From CF-39 sp035651155 (GTDB lineage: Bacteria; Chloroflexota; Limnocylindria; P2-11E), in the NCBI GenBank assembly GCA_035651155.1, contig DASRGG010000016.1, positions 62,001 to 126,000 of the forward strand: a DNA stretch of 64,000 bases. The letters are read 5' to 3'. Of the stretch, positions 15,668 to 23,796 are shown in pieces. Numbering within the stretch: position 1 is the first letter of the stretch; every line of letters starts with the position of its first letter. The notes under the pieces are model-generated. The model was not told the DNA's origin, did no database searches, and saw only the letters and a list, made by a program, of their open reading frames with translations. Made by a program: the position numbers and the translations under genes.

Positions 15668-16432
15668 ATGACGAAGCTCGTCGACCTGACGCAACCGTGG
15701 GGCGACCGGATGCCCACCTGGCCGCAGTTCGAAGCGATCCAGGTGACGGACATCACCACGCACCACCGGGACGGAAAGAGCACCGTGCTCGTGCGTACGA
15801 ACATGCACACGGGCACGCACATCGACGCCCCGATCCATTACTGGCCGACGGGCAAGCACCTCGGCGAGATCCCCATCCAGGACCTCTTCGGCACGGGCTT
15901 GGTGATCGACCTCCGGCCGATCACCAAGCCCTGGGCCTTCTATTCGACGAAGGACATCCTCTCGTGCCTCCCGAAGGGGGAGCAGATCCGCGAGGGCGAC
16001 GTCGTGATCCTCTACACCGGCTGGGACAGGTACAACTGGACGAAGCCCACGCGCGACGACGTCATGTACTTCGACCGGCATCCCGGGCCGATGCCCGAGT
16101 TTTGCGACTACCTCATCGACAAGAAGATCAAGATGTTCGGCGGCGACCTCGCGTCGATGGACCACTCGCTCTACGTGCGCGTGCGCTACTTCCGGCCAGA
16201 CCTCGTGAAGGAATACGAAGCGCGGACCGGCAGGCCCATCGAGGAGACGCTGCCCATGAAGGACTTCGAGCACGTCCACTACGGCATGGCGAAGGCGAAC
16301 ATCCCGATGCTCGAGAACCTCGGCGGCGAGCTGGCGGAGGTCGCCGGGAAGCGGGTCGACATCGGCGCGTTCCCGTGGCGCTGGGTGAACGGCGAAGGCT
16401 GCATCTGCCGCGTCGTGGCGTTCCTGCCGTGA
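15668..16432 (+). CDS. Cyclase-family metal-dependent hydrolase (arylformamidase-like)
   Basis: A 254-residue member of the cyclase/kynurenine-formamidase family, metal enzymes that open amide or lactone-like bonds. The metal motif HTGTHIDAPIHY lies near residues 51-62 and a second His-containing stretch (GGDLASMDHS) near residue 160. It is longer than KynB (about 210) because of an insertion around residues 170-205. It starts 17 nt after the transporter lipoprotein gene and overlaps the alcohol dehydrogenase that follows, so it probably acts on the imported compound or a product of it. Substrate unknown; isatin hydrolase and arylformamidase are relatives. Confidence 0.82.
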   Translation: MTKLVDLTQPWGDRMPTWPQFEAIQVTDITTHHRDGKSTVLVRTNMHTGTHIDAPIHYWPTGKHLGEIPIQDLFGTGLVIDLRPITKPWAFYSTKDILSCLPKGEQIREGDVVILYTGWDRYNWTKPTRDDVMYFDRHPGPMPEFCDYLIDKKIKMFGGDLASMDHSLYVRVRYFRPDLVKEYEARTGRPIEETLPMKDFEHVHYGMAKANIPMLENLGGELAEVAGKRVDIGAFPWRWVNGEGCICRVVAFLP

Positions 16433-17508
16433 CCGTCACCGCTCCGCCGCCGCCGACGATGCGGGCGCTGGTCCTCACCGCGCCGCACGAGTTCGAGATC
16501 CGCGACGACGTGCCGATCCCGCGCCCGGCCTCCAACGAGGTGCTCGCGCGCGTGCGCGCGATCGCGATCTGCGGGACCGACGCCGAGATCATCGAGGGCA
16601 CCTTCAAGGGCCGCTGGCCGCGCGCGTATCCCTTCATCCCCGGTCACGAGTGGTCCGGCGAGGTCGTGGACGCGGGCGACATCGCGAAGGGCTACGGGTT
16701 CGTGCCCGGCACGCGCGTCGCCGGGACCTCGCACTCGGGCTGCGGCTACTGCCGCATGTGCCGCACCGGCCGCTACAACCTCTGCTTCAACTACGGCCGC
16801 GAGGACCTCGGACACCGGCAGTACGGCCACTACACGCAAGGCGCGTACGCCACCTATGTCGTCCACACCATCAAGAGCGTGTTCAAGATCCCGGATGCGA
16901 TGCCGTTCGACGTCGCGGCGCTCTGCGACACGGCCTCGATCGCCCTCCACTCCGTGAAGCGGCCGGGCATCGAGCCGGGCGACGTGTTCGTCGCGGTCGG
17001 GTCGGGCGGCATGGGTCTGCTCACGGCGATGAGCGCGAAGGCGCTCGGCGCGGCGCGCGCGATCGTCGTCGGCGGCGGGAAGCGGCTCGATCGGGCGAAG
17101 GAGCTCGGCTTCGAGACCGTCGATTACCACGACGGCGATCCCGTGGCGAGGGTGCGCGAGCTGACCGGCGGCGTGGGCGCGGACGTGGCGGTCGACTCCG
17201 CCGGGACGAAGGACTCGGTGCGCCAGACGATCGGCCTGTTGCGTAGGGGCGGACGGGCCGCGTTCACGGGCATCCCGAAGGAGCCGTCCTCGATCGACTT
17301 CCAGAAGATCGTGCTCGAGGAGATCGACCTCTACGGCGTGCGGGCGAACCGCAACACCATGGAGGAGATCATCCCGCTCATGTCGGACGGCCGCGTGCCG
17401 GCGGCGAAGCTCATCACGAACCACTTCCCGCTGGCGGAGTTCCGCGAGGCCCTGCGCACGTTCAACGAGCGCGTGGACGGCGCGCTCAAGGTCATCGTCG
17501 AGCCATGA
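16429..17508 (+). CDS. Zinc-dependent alcohol dehydrogenase (sorbitol/threonine dehydrogenase-like)
   Basis: A 359-residue medium-chain dehydrogenase. Catalytic zinc ligands are Cys in ICGTD and His in PGHEW; the structural zinc motif is complete (SGCGYCRMCRTGRYNLC). The Rossmann fold carries VGSGGMGLLTAMSAKALGA. It oxidises a secondary alcohol with NAD(P). The GTG start at 16429 overlaps the cyclase stop; an ATG at 16459 (MRALVLTAP) is an alternative and matches where many homologues begin. It is one of two related dehydrogenases in this run, separated by a nitroreductase, which suggests successive oxidation steps in one pathway. Confidence 0.88.
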   Translation: MTVTAPPPPTMRALVLTAPHEFEIRDDVPIPRPASNEVLARVRAIAICGTDAEIIEGTFKGRWPRAYPFIPGHEWSGEVVDAGDIAKGYGFVPGTRVAGTSHSGCGYCRMCRTGRYNLCFNYGREDLGHRQYGHYTQGAYATYVVHTIKSVFKIPDAMPFDVAALCDTASIALHSVKRPGIEPGDVFVAVGSGGMGLLTAMSAKALGAARAIVVGGGKRLDRAKELGFETVDYHDGDPVARVRELTGGVGADVAVDSAGTKDSVRQTIGLLRRGGRAAFTGIPKEPSSIDFQKIVLEEIDLYGVRANRNTMEEIIPLMSDGRVPAAKLITNHFPLAEFREALRTFNERVDGALKVIVEP

Positions 17509-18113
17509 CGGTAGGGGAGCGCGCCGCGATGGATCTCGCGCGGCTCATGCGGACGCGGCGCGCCATCCGGAAGTTCGCCGCGCGTCCGGTCCCCGAGGCG
17601 GACGTGCGCGAGGTGCTCGAGGCCGCCCGGTGGGCGCCGTCGCCGGCGAATCTCCAGCCCGCGCGCTTCATCTGGGTCCGCGATCCGAAGATCAAGGACG
17701 AGCTGCAGGAGCTCGCGCGCGAGTCGAAGGCGATGTCCGCCTACTGGGACGCGTCGTTCGCGCCCGGCGGCCCGAGCGGAACGATCAACGACCTCCGCAC
17801 GCCCGAGGTGATCGCGGTGTGCTCGGACCCGGCGAAGAGCCTCACCAACGTGAACGACGAGAACGGCTTCGAGTGGGCGGCGGCCATGTCGATCTACGCG
17901 ATGTGGCTTCGAGCGCACTCGCTGGGATACGGCGGCGTCTTCGTGCAGCACTGGCTGCCCGATCACGCGAAGCGGATCCTGAACATCCCGCGGCTCTGGC
18001 GATTCCTGGGGACCTTCACCTTCGGGCATGCGGCGGAAGAGAAGGAGCAGACGCGGCTCCCCTTCGACGAGCTCGTCTTCATCGATCGCTTCCCGGGGAG
18101 GCCGCACCCGTGA
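17505..18113 (+). CDS. Nitroreductase-family flavoprotein
   Basis: A 202-residue FMN-dependent nitroreductase-fold protein. The N-terminal RRAIRKFAARPVP and AARWAPSPANLQPARF segments are the usual FMN-binding signatures, and a C-terminal GYGGVFVQHW stretch fits the dimer and flavin site. Members reduce nitro groups, quinones or enoates, or act in cobalamin or flavin metabolism, so the reaction cannot be fixed from sequence. It is tightly packed between two alcohol dehydrogenase genes (overlaps on both sides), so it probably takes part in the same pathway. An internal ATG at 17529 (MDLARLMRTRRA) could also be the start. Confidence 0.85.
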   Translation: MTVGERAAMDLARLMRTRRAIRKFAARPVPEADVREVLEAARWAPSPANLQPARFIWVRDPKIKDELQELARESKAMSAYWDASFAPGGPSGTINDLRTPEVIAVCSDPAKSLTNVNDENGFEWAAAMSIYAMWLRAHSLGYGGVFVQHWLPDHAKRILNIPRLWRFLGTFTFGHAAEEKEQTRLPFDELVFIDRFPGRPHP

Positions 18114-19156
18114 GCCTGCCGCCGCGCATGCGCGCCGTCGTCTTCGAGCGGCCTGGATGGTTCACCGTCACCGACGTCGCCACGCCGCGCCCGGGACGCG
18201 GCGAGGCCCTGGTGCGCGTGCGCGCGTCGATGGTGTGCGCGACGGACCAGAAGATCCTCGCCGGCGGATTCCCGGCGACGCGCTTCCCACACGTGCCGGG
18301 CCACGAGTTCAGCGGCGACGTCGTCGCGACCGGCGAGGGCGTCGCGCTCGCACCCGGGACGCCGGTCGGCGTCGAGGTCCATGTCGGCTGCGGCACGTGC
18401 GACCGCTGCCGCGAGGGTCTGTACACGCTCTGCCTGAACTACGGGAAGCGCGAGACCGGACACGCCCACGTCGGCTTCACCATCGGCGGCGGGCTCGCCG
18501 AGTACGCGGCCGTCCCGGTCGCGGCGCTGCATCCGCTGCCCGAAGGCGTGTCCTACGAGGACGGCGCGTGGACGGACAACCTCGGCGTCGCGCTCTGGGC
18601 GCTCGAGCGCGGCCGCCTCGCCGCGGGCGAGCGCGTGGTCGTGTTCGGCCCCGGCGCGATCGGGCTCTGCGCGGCGCAGCTCGCGCGCGCCCTCGGCGCG
18701 GGCGGCGTGCTGCTCGTCGGCCGCGGCCTGCGCCTGGCGCGGGTGCGCGACGTCGCCGACGCGGTGATCGACGTCGCGGAGGTCGATACGCTGAAGGGCA
18801 GCGCCGACCTCGTCGTCGAGTTCGCCGGGACCGCGGACGCCGCGCGGCAGGCGATCCTCACCGCGCGGCGCGGCGGACGCGTCGTCCTCGGCGGGTCCAC
18901 CGGCGTCGGCACCGAGCTGTCGGGCGTCGACCTGTCCACGATCGTGCGCGGCAGCCTCGACGTCCTGGGATCGCTCGCGAACCCAAAGGGCGTCTCCGGT
19001 CGCGCGCTCGCGCTGCTCGCGCGCGGCGAGGTCGACGTCAAGCGTCTCGTCACGCATCACTACCCGCTCGACCGATTCGCGGACGCGTGGGCGACGTTCA
19101 CCGAACGTCGTGACGGCGCGATCCGCGTGATGCTGCATCCGACGGAGGGAACCTGA
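18110..19156 (+). CDS. Zinc-dependent alcohol dehydrogenase, second copy
   Basis: A 348-residue medium-chain dehydrogenase related to the one at 16429. The catalytic site reads VCATD rather than ICGTD but keeps Cys, and His is in PGHEF. The structural zinc motif is VGCGTCDRCREGLYTLC. The nucleotide fold is FGPGAIGLCAAQLARALGA. The central part is shorter than in the first copy. The GTG start overlaps the nitroreductase stop, and the stop overlaps the E1alpha ATG. Substrate unknown; a polyol or hydroxyacid is likely given the family. Confidence 0.86.
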   Translation: MSLPPRMRAVVFERPGWFTVTDVATPRPGRGEALVRVRASMVCATDQKILAGGFPATRFPHVPGHEFSGDVVATGEGVALAPGTPVGVEVHVGCGTCDRCREGLYTLCLNYGKRETGHAHVGFTIGGGLAEYAAVPVAALHPLPEGVSYEDGAWTDNLGVALWALERGRLAAGERVVVFGPGAIGLCAAQLARALGAGGVLLVGRGLRLARVRDVADAVIDVAEVDTLKGSADLVVEFAGTADAARQAILTARRGGRVVLGGSTGVGTELSGVDLSTIVRGSLDVLGSLANPKGVSGRALALLARGEVDVKRLVTHHYPLDRFADAWATFTERRDGAIRVMLHPTEGT

Positions 19157-20118
19157 TGGAGAAGGCGATCGCGCTCGATCTGTACCGCGTCATGCGCCGC
19201 ATCCGCGACTTCGAGGAGCGCTCGACGGTGCTCTTCGGCGAGGGCAAGGTTTGGGGGACGATCCACTCGTATGCCGGCGAGGAGGCCATCGCCGCGGGGG
19301 TGTGCGCGCACCTGCGCGACGACGACTGGATCACGTCCACGCACCGCGGGCACGGCCATTGCATCGCGAAACGCGCCGATCTGGGCAAGATGTACGCGGA
19401 GCTGCTGGGGCGAGAGACCGGGTACTGCCGCGGTCGCGGAGGATCGATGCACATCGCCGACACGTCGAAGGGCAACCTCGGCGCGAACGGCATCGTCGGC
19501 GGCGGCATCCCCATCGCGACCGGCGCCGCGCTCACCGCGAAGCAGCTCGGCACCGATCAGGTTGCCGTCTCGTTCTTCGGCGACGGCGCCGCGAACCAGG
19601 GCGGGTTCCACGAGTCGGCGAACCTCGCCGCGCTCTGGAAGCTGCCGGTGATCTACGTCTGCGAGGTGAACCAGTACGCGGAGAGCCTGCCGGTCGAGCG
19701 CGGCTTCCCGATCAAGGACATCAGCACGCGCGCCGCGGGCTACGGCATGCCGGGCGTCCGCGTGAACGGCCTCGACGTGCGCGCGGTGTACGAGGCCGCG
19801 GGCGAGCTCGTGGCCCGCGCCCGCCGCGGCGAGGGGCCCTCGCTCCTCGTCGCCGAGGCCTACCGCCACGAGGGTCACTACTACGGCGACCCGCGCAAGT
19901 ACCAGACGAAGGACGAGATCGAGGGCTGGAAGGCGAAGTACGACCCGCTCGTCGAGGCGCGCACGTGGATGGTCAGCGACGAGCTCGCGACGGAAGCGGA
20001 GCTCGACGCGATCGACGCCGAGGTCGCCCGGGAGGCGAAGCGGGCGGTCGCGTTCGCGGAGGCTTCGCCGCTCGCGACGCCCATCACGCTCCCGGGGGAC
20101 GTCTATGCAAGCTACTGA
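19156..20118 (+). CDS. 2-Oxoacid or acetoin dehydrogenase E1 alpha subunit
   Basis: A 320-residue ThDP-dependent E1 alpha subunit. The ThDP/Mg motif GDGAANQGGFHESANLAALWKLPV lies near residues 143-166 and the phosphorylation-loop-like region TSTHRGHGHCIAKRAD near residue 60. Together with E1 beta it decarboxylates a 2-oxoacid, or cleaves acetoin, and passes the acyl group to lipoate on E2. The length and the sequence GRGGSMHIAD fit pyruvate and acetoin dehydrogenases (PdhA/AcoA). A ribosome site ggaggga (19144-19150) precedes the ATG. It overlaps the beta gene by 14 nt. No E3 gene is seen nearby. Confidence 0.88.
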   Translation: MEKAIALDLYRVMRRIRDFEERSTVLFGEGKVWGTIHSYAGEEAIAAGVCAHLRDDDWITSTHRGHGHCIAKRADLGKMYAELLGRETGYCRGRGGSMHIADTSKGNLGANGIVGGGIPIATGAALTAKQLGTDQVAVSFFGDGAANQGGFHESANLAALWKLPVIYVCEVNQYAESLPVERGFPIKDISTRAAGYGMPGVRVNGLDVRAVYEAAGELVARARRGEGPSLLVAEAYRHEGHYYGDPRKYQTKDEIEGWKAKYDPLVEARTWMVSDELATEAELDAIDAEVAREAKRAVAFAEASPLATPITLPGDVYASY

Positions 20119-21112
20119 GACCCGCGCGCCGGCCGCGACGCGCGAGATGTTCTACAACGAGGCGCTCGGCGACGCGCTCCGTCTCGAGATGGAGCGCGAT
20201 GCGCGCGTCATCGTCATGGGCGAGGACATCGCCGAGCACGGCGGGGCGTTCCAGGTGACGGCGGGACTGCTCGACGCCTTCGGGCCGACCCGCGTCCGCC
20301 AGACGCCGATCAGCGAGCTCGGCATCGTCGGGGCGGCGGTCGGCGCGGCGCTCACCGGCCTGCGGCCGGTCGTCGAGCTCATGTACGTCGACTTCGCGGG
20401 CCTCGCGATGGACCAGCTCGTGAATCAGGCCGCGCAGAACCGCTTCATGTTCGGCGGGCAGGCGCGCGTGCCGATGGTCATGCGCACGCAGGGCGGCTCC
20501 GGCCGTGGCAACGCCGCGCAGCACTCGAAGTCGCTCGAGGCGTGGTTCGCGCACGTCGCCGGCCTGAAGGTCGTCATGCCGGCGACGCCCGCCGACGCGA
20601 AGGGGCTGCTCACCGCGGCCATCCGCGACGACGACCCCGTGATCTTCCTCGAGCACAAGCTGCTGTACCGGACGAAGGGCGAGGTCCCCGTCGGGGAGCA
20701 TCTCGTTCCGCTCGGCAAGGCGGACGTGAAGAAGGCGGGCGACGCGCTGACGATCGTCACGTGGTCGCGCCACGTCCTCCTCGCGCTGGAGGCGGCGAAG
20801 CAGCTCTCCGCCGACGGCATCGAGGCCGAGATCGTCGATCTGCGCAGCCTGGTGCCGCTCGACAAGGATGCGGTGCTCTCGTCGGTCCGCAAGACGCACC
20901 GCGTGCTCGTGCTGCACGAAGCGGTGAGGCGCGCCGGCTACGGCGCGGAGATTGCCGCGATGATCGCGGAGGACGCGTTCGACGACCTCGACGCGCCGCC
21001 GCGCCGTCTCGCCGGCCTCGAGACGCCGATCCCGTACGCGCAGCACCTCGAGAAGACCGTCGTGCCGCAGATCGAGGACATCGTGAAGGCCGCGAAGGAG
21101 CTCGTCGCGTGA
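20105..21112 (+). CDS. 2-Oxoacid or acetoin dehydrogenase E1 beta subunit
   Basis: A 335-residue transketolase-like beta subunit that completes the E1 active site. It carries VMGEDIAEHGGAFQVT near residues 38-53, the ThDP-facing Glu in TPISELGIVGAAVG, and the C-terminal transketolase domain (EIVDLRSLVPLDKDAV). The pair with the upstream alpha subunit is heterotetrameric in known complexes. The gene starts inside the end of the alpha gene, so expression is coupled. The ending LETPIPYAQHLEKTVVPQ is typical for PdhB/AcoB. Confidence 0.9.
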   Translation: MQATETRAPAATREMFYNEALGDALRLEMERDARVIVMGEDIAEHGGAFQVTAGLLDAFGPTRVRQTPISELGIVGAAVGAALTGLRPVVELMYVDFAGLAMDQLVNQAAQNRFMFGGQARVPMVMRTQGGSGRGNAAQHSKSLEAWFAHVAGLKVVMPATPADAKGLLTAAIRDDDPVIFLEHKLLYRTKGEVPVGEHLVPLGKADVKKAGDALTIVTWSRHVLLALEAAKQLSADGIEAEIVDLRSLVPLDKDAVLSSVRKTHRVLVLHEAVRRAGYGAEIAAMIAEDAFDDLDAPPRRLAGLETPIPYAQHLEKTVVPQIEDIVKAAKELVA

Positions 21113-21134
21113 GCATCGCGACGGTCGTCCGCGC

Positions 21135-22274
21135 GTGAGCGTCACGCGCGTAATCCTCCCGAAGCTCGGGCTGACGATGGACGAGGGCCGCCTCATCGCG
21201 TGGCACAAGAAGGAAGGCGACCACGTCGCGAAGGGCGAGGTGCTCTTCGAAGTCGAGACCGACAAGGCGAACATGGAGATCGAGTCGCCCGCCTCGGGCA
21301 TCCTGCGCCGCATCCTGGTCGCCGCCGGCACGAGCGTCCCCGTGACGACGCTCGTCGCGTTGCTGAGCGATACCGCGGACGAGCCCATCGCGGAGGCCGC
21401 TCCGCCCGCCGGAGCGCCGCCGGCATCTCCGGCGGGCTCCGCTCCGTCCTCTGACGGCGAGCGCGTCCGCAGCTCTCCGGCGGCGCGAAAGCGGGCGCAG
21501 GAGCTCGGCGTCGACATCAACGCGGTCAGGGGCACCGGCCCGGGCGGCCGCATCGGCATCGCGGACGTCGAGGCGGCGGCCGCCGCGAAGGCGCCCGCCT
21601 CCGCGCTCGCGGCCGCGGGCGCGGCCACACGCGAGAAGCGCGAGCCGCTCTCGAAGATGCGGCGCGCGGTGGCCGACGCGATGACACGCTCGTTCCGCGA
21701 GGCCCCGCAGTTCTCGATCTCGCGCGACGTCGACATGACGAACGCGAACACGCGCCGCAAGGCGGCGGGCGTCTCGTACACGGACGTCATCGTCGCCGCG
21801 GCCGCGACCGCGCTGCGCGCGCACCCGCGGCTGCGCTCGCGATTCGACGGCGACGCGATCGTGACGAGCGACGCCATCCACGTCGGGATCGCGGTCGCGC
21901 TCGAGGCCGGCCTCATCGTGCCGGTCATCCGCGACGCCGACGCGAAGGCGCTCGGCGCGCTTCGCGACGAGCGCGAGGCGCTCGAGGCCGCGGTGGGGAC
22001 GGGTCACGCGCGTGCCGACGCCTTCGGTGGGGCCGCCATCACGATCTCGAATCTCGGCACCTTCGGCGTCGACCGCTTCACCGCGATCGTGAATCCGCCG
22101 GAGGCGTCGATCCTCGCGGTCGGCCGGGTCGCCGATCGCGTCGTGGTCGTGAACGGCGCGGCGGCGGTGCGGCCCGTGTGCAGCCTCACGCTCACCGTGG
22201 ACCACCGTGTCGCGGACGGCGCCGACGCGGCGCGCTATCTCGCCGACGTCGCGAAGGAGCTCGAGGCCGCGTGA
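21135..22274 (+). CDS. Dihydrolipoyl acyltransferase (E2) of the first complex
   Basis: A 379-residue E2: lipoyl domain (residues 1-78) with the lipoylated Lys in ETDKANME near residue 43; Ala/Pro linker; peripheral-subunit-binding domain (SSPAARKRAQELGVDINAVRG); and a catalytic domain with active-site TVDHRVADGADAARYL near the C-terminus. It moves the acyl group from E1 to CoA. The start is GTG at 21135, 22 nt after E1 beta. The gene overlaps the alpha/beta hydrolase that follows (GTGA). In some acetoin operons the E2 is fused to or followed by an alpha/beta hydrolase, which keeps acetoin dehydrogenase a possibility. Confidence 0.9.
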   Translation: MSVTRVILPKLGLTMDEGRLIAWHKKEGDHVAKGEVLFEVETDKANMEIESPASGILRRILVAAGTSVPVTTLVALLSDTADEPIAEAAPPAGAPPASPAGSAPSSDGERVRSSPAARKRAQELGVDINAVRGTGPGGRIGIADVEAAAAAKAPASALAAAGAATREKREPLSKMRRAVADAMTRSFREAPQFSISRDVDMTNANTRRKAAGVSYTDVIVAAAATALRAHPRLRSRFDGDAIVTSDAIHVGIAVALEAGLIVPVIRDADAKALGALRDEREALEAAVGTGHARADAFGGAAITISNLGTFGVDRFTAIVNPPEASILAVGRVADRVVVVNGAAAVRPVCSLTLTVDHRVADGADAARYLADVAKELEAA

Positions 22275-23338
22275 GCGTCGCGCCATCGGGTGACCGCGTC
22301 CGGATCGCGGCGTCGCATTGGAAGCCGCGCTTCATCGCGAACGGCGTCGACGTGAACGATTTCGAGTCCGTCGTCGGCTCCACGTCCGAGTGGCGCGACT
22401 GGGCGCCGGCGTGGAAGCGGGTGGGCGACCTCCACCGCGCGCTCGGCGACGAGGCGGCCCGCGCCGGCCGCATGGTGACCGCCGCCGGCGCGTTCCAGCG
22501 CGCGGCGTGGTGCTACCACCTCGGGAAATTCCTCTGGTTCGAGGACGTCGCGCTCCACGACGCGCTCAGCGAAGCGACCGTCGGGGCCTACGCGCGCGCG
22601 CTGCCGCACATCGATCCGCCGGGCACGCGCATCGAAGCGCCCTTCGAGGGCGCGGTCATCCCCGGCATCCTGCGGCGGCCGCGGGACGCCGCGCGGCCGC
22701 CGCTCGTGATCCTGGTACCGGGCCTCGACTCGGTGAAGGAAGAGCTCTTCGCGATGGAGAACGACTTCCTGCGCCGCGGTATGGCGACGCTCGCCGTCGA
22801 CGGGCCGGGGCAGGGTGAGAACGCGCCGCGCTTCCCGATCCGCGCCGACTGGTCGACGGTCATCACGCCGCTCATCGATCATCTCGCGACGCGCGACGTG
22901 GGCGTCGATCTCGGTCGCATCGGATTCATGGGCATCAGCATGGGCGGCATCTACGGCCCGCACGCCGCGGCGAAGGAGAAGCGCATCGCGGCGCTCGTCG
23001 CGCTCGCGGGCCCGTACGACCTCTCGGAGTGCTGGGCCGCGCTCAACCCGCTCACGAAGGGCGGCTACCGCTTCTACACGAAGTCGCGCGACGAGAGCGA
23101 GGCCTTCGAGAAGGCGAAGCAGCTCACGCTCGCCGGCGTCTTGAAGGACGTGACCTGCCCGATGCTCGTGATCCACGGTGGCAAGGACCGGCTCTTCCCG
23201 CCCGAGCAGGCCGAGCGCATCGCGCACGAAGCGCCGAACGCGACCCTGCTGCTGTACCCCGAGGGCAATCACGTCTGCAACAACATCCCGTACAAGTACC
23301 GTCCCGCGATGGCCGACTGGATGCGGGACCGCCTGTGA
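22271..23338 (+). CDS. Alpha/beta hydrolase, 2,6-dihydroxypseudooxynicotine hydrolase-like
   Basis: A 355-residue alpha/beta hydrolase with a helical N-terminal extension of about 120 residues (GDLHRALGDEAARAGR, FQRAAWCYHLGKFLWF), the architecture of C-C bond hydrolases such as 2,6-dihydroxypseudooxynicotine hydrolase. The catalytic triad is visible: nucleophile Ser in GISMGG, Asp in GGKDRLFPPEQ, His in GNHVCNN. Family members cleave a carbon-carbon bond next to a ketone on a heterocycle, or act as esterases. It lies between the E2 gene and a molybdenum hydroxylase, with overlaps on both sides. This hints at catabolism of a nitrogen heterocycle, but that is inference. Confidence 0.82.
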   Translation: MSVAPSGDRVRIAASHWKPRFIANGVDVNDFESVVGSTSEWRDWAPAWKRVGDLHRALGDEAARAGRMVTAAGAFQRAAWCYHLGKFLWFEDVALHDALSEATVGAYARALPHIDPPGTRIEAPFEGAVIPGILRRPRDAARPPLVILVPGLDSVKEELFAMENDFLRRGMATLAVDGPGQGENAPRFPIRADWSTVITPLIDHLATRDVGVDLGRIGFMGISMGGIYGPHAAAKEKRIAALVALAGPYDLSECWAALNPLTKGGYRFYTKSRDESEAFEKAKQLTLAGVLKDVTCPMLVIHGGKDRLFPPEQAERIAHEAPNATLLLYPEGNHVCNNIPYKYRPAMADWMRDRL

Positions 23339-23796
23339 AGACGCGCCTGCGCGTGAACGGGACCGAGCGCGAGGTCGACGTCCCGCGCCGCGCGACGCTG
23401 CTCTCGGTCCTGCGCGACGATCTCGGGCTCACCGGCACGCGCTACGGCTGCGGCGCGGGACAGTGTGGCGCCTGCTACGTGCTCGCCGACGGACGCGCCG
23501 TCGCGTCATGCCTCATGACCGTCGATCAGGCGGCCGCGGCCGACATCACCACCATCGAGGGCCTCGCGCGGGGCGACCGGCTCCATCCGGTGCAGGAGGC
23601 CTTCATCGCGGAGGACGCGATGCAGTGCGGGTACTGCACGAGCGGCATGATCATCTCGGCCGCGGCGCTCCTCGCGCGCGACCCGCGGCCGTCCGACGCG
23701 TCGATCCGCGACGCGCTCGCGCCGAACCTGTGCCGCTGCGGCGTCTACGTTCGCGCGATCCGTGCCGTCAAGCGCGCGGCGGGCACGGTCCTGTGA
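23335..23796 (+). CDS. [2Fe-2S] subunit of a molybdenum hydroxylase (IorA/CoxS-like)
   Basis: A 153-residue electron-transfer subunit of the xanthine dehydrogenase family. The plant-ferredoxin-type cluster is bound by Cys in GCGAGQCGACYV with the fourth Cys in ASC (residues 39-60). The second, helical domain binds a further cluster through CGYCTSGM and CRCGVY. It carries electrons from the molybdenum site of the next gene, with which it overlaps (GTGA). No FAD subunit is present, so the acceptor is probably a cytochrome or other carrier, as in IorAB-type enzymes. Confidence 0.92.
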   Translation: MKTRLRVNGTEREVDVPRRATLLSVLRDDLGLTGTRYGCGAGQCGACYVLADGRAVASCLMTVDQAAAADITTIEGLARGDRLHPVQEAFIAEDAMQCGYCTSGMIISAAALLARDPRPSDASIRDALAPNLCRCGVYVRAIRAVKRAAGTVL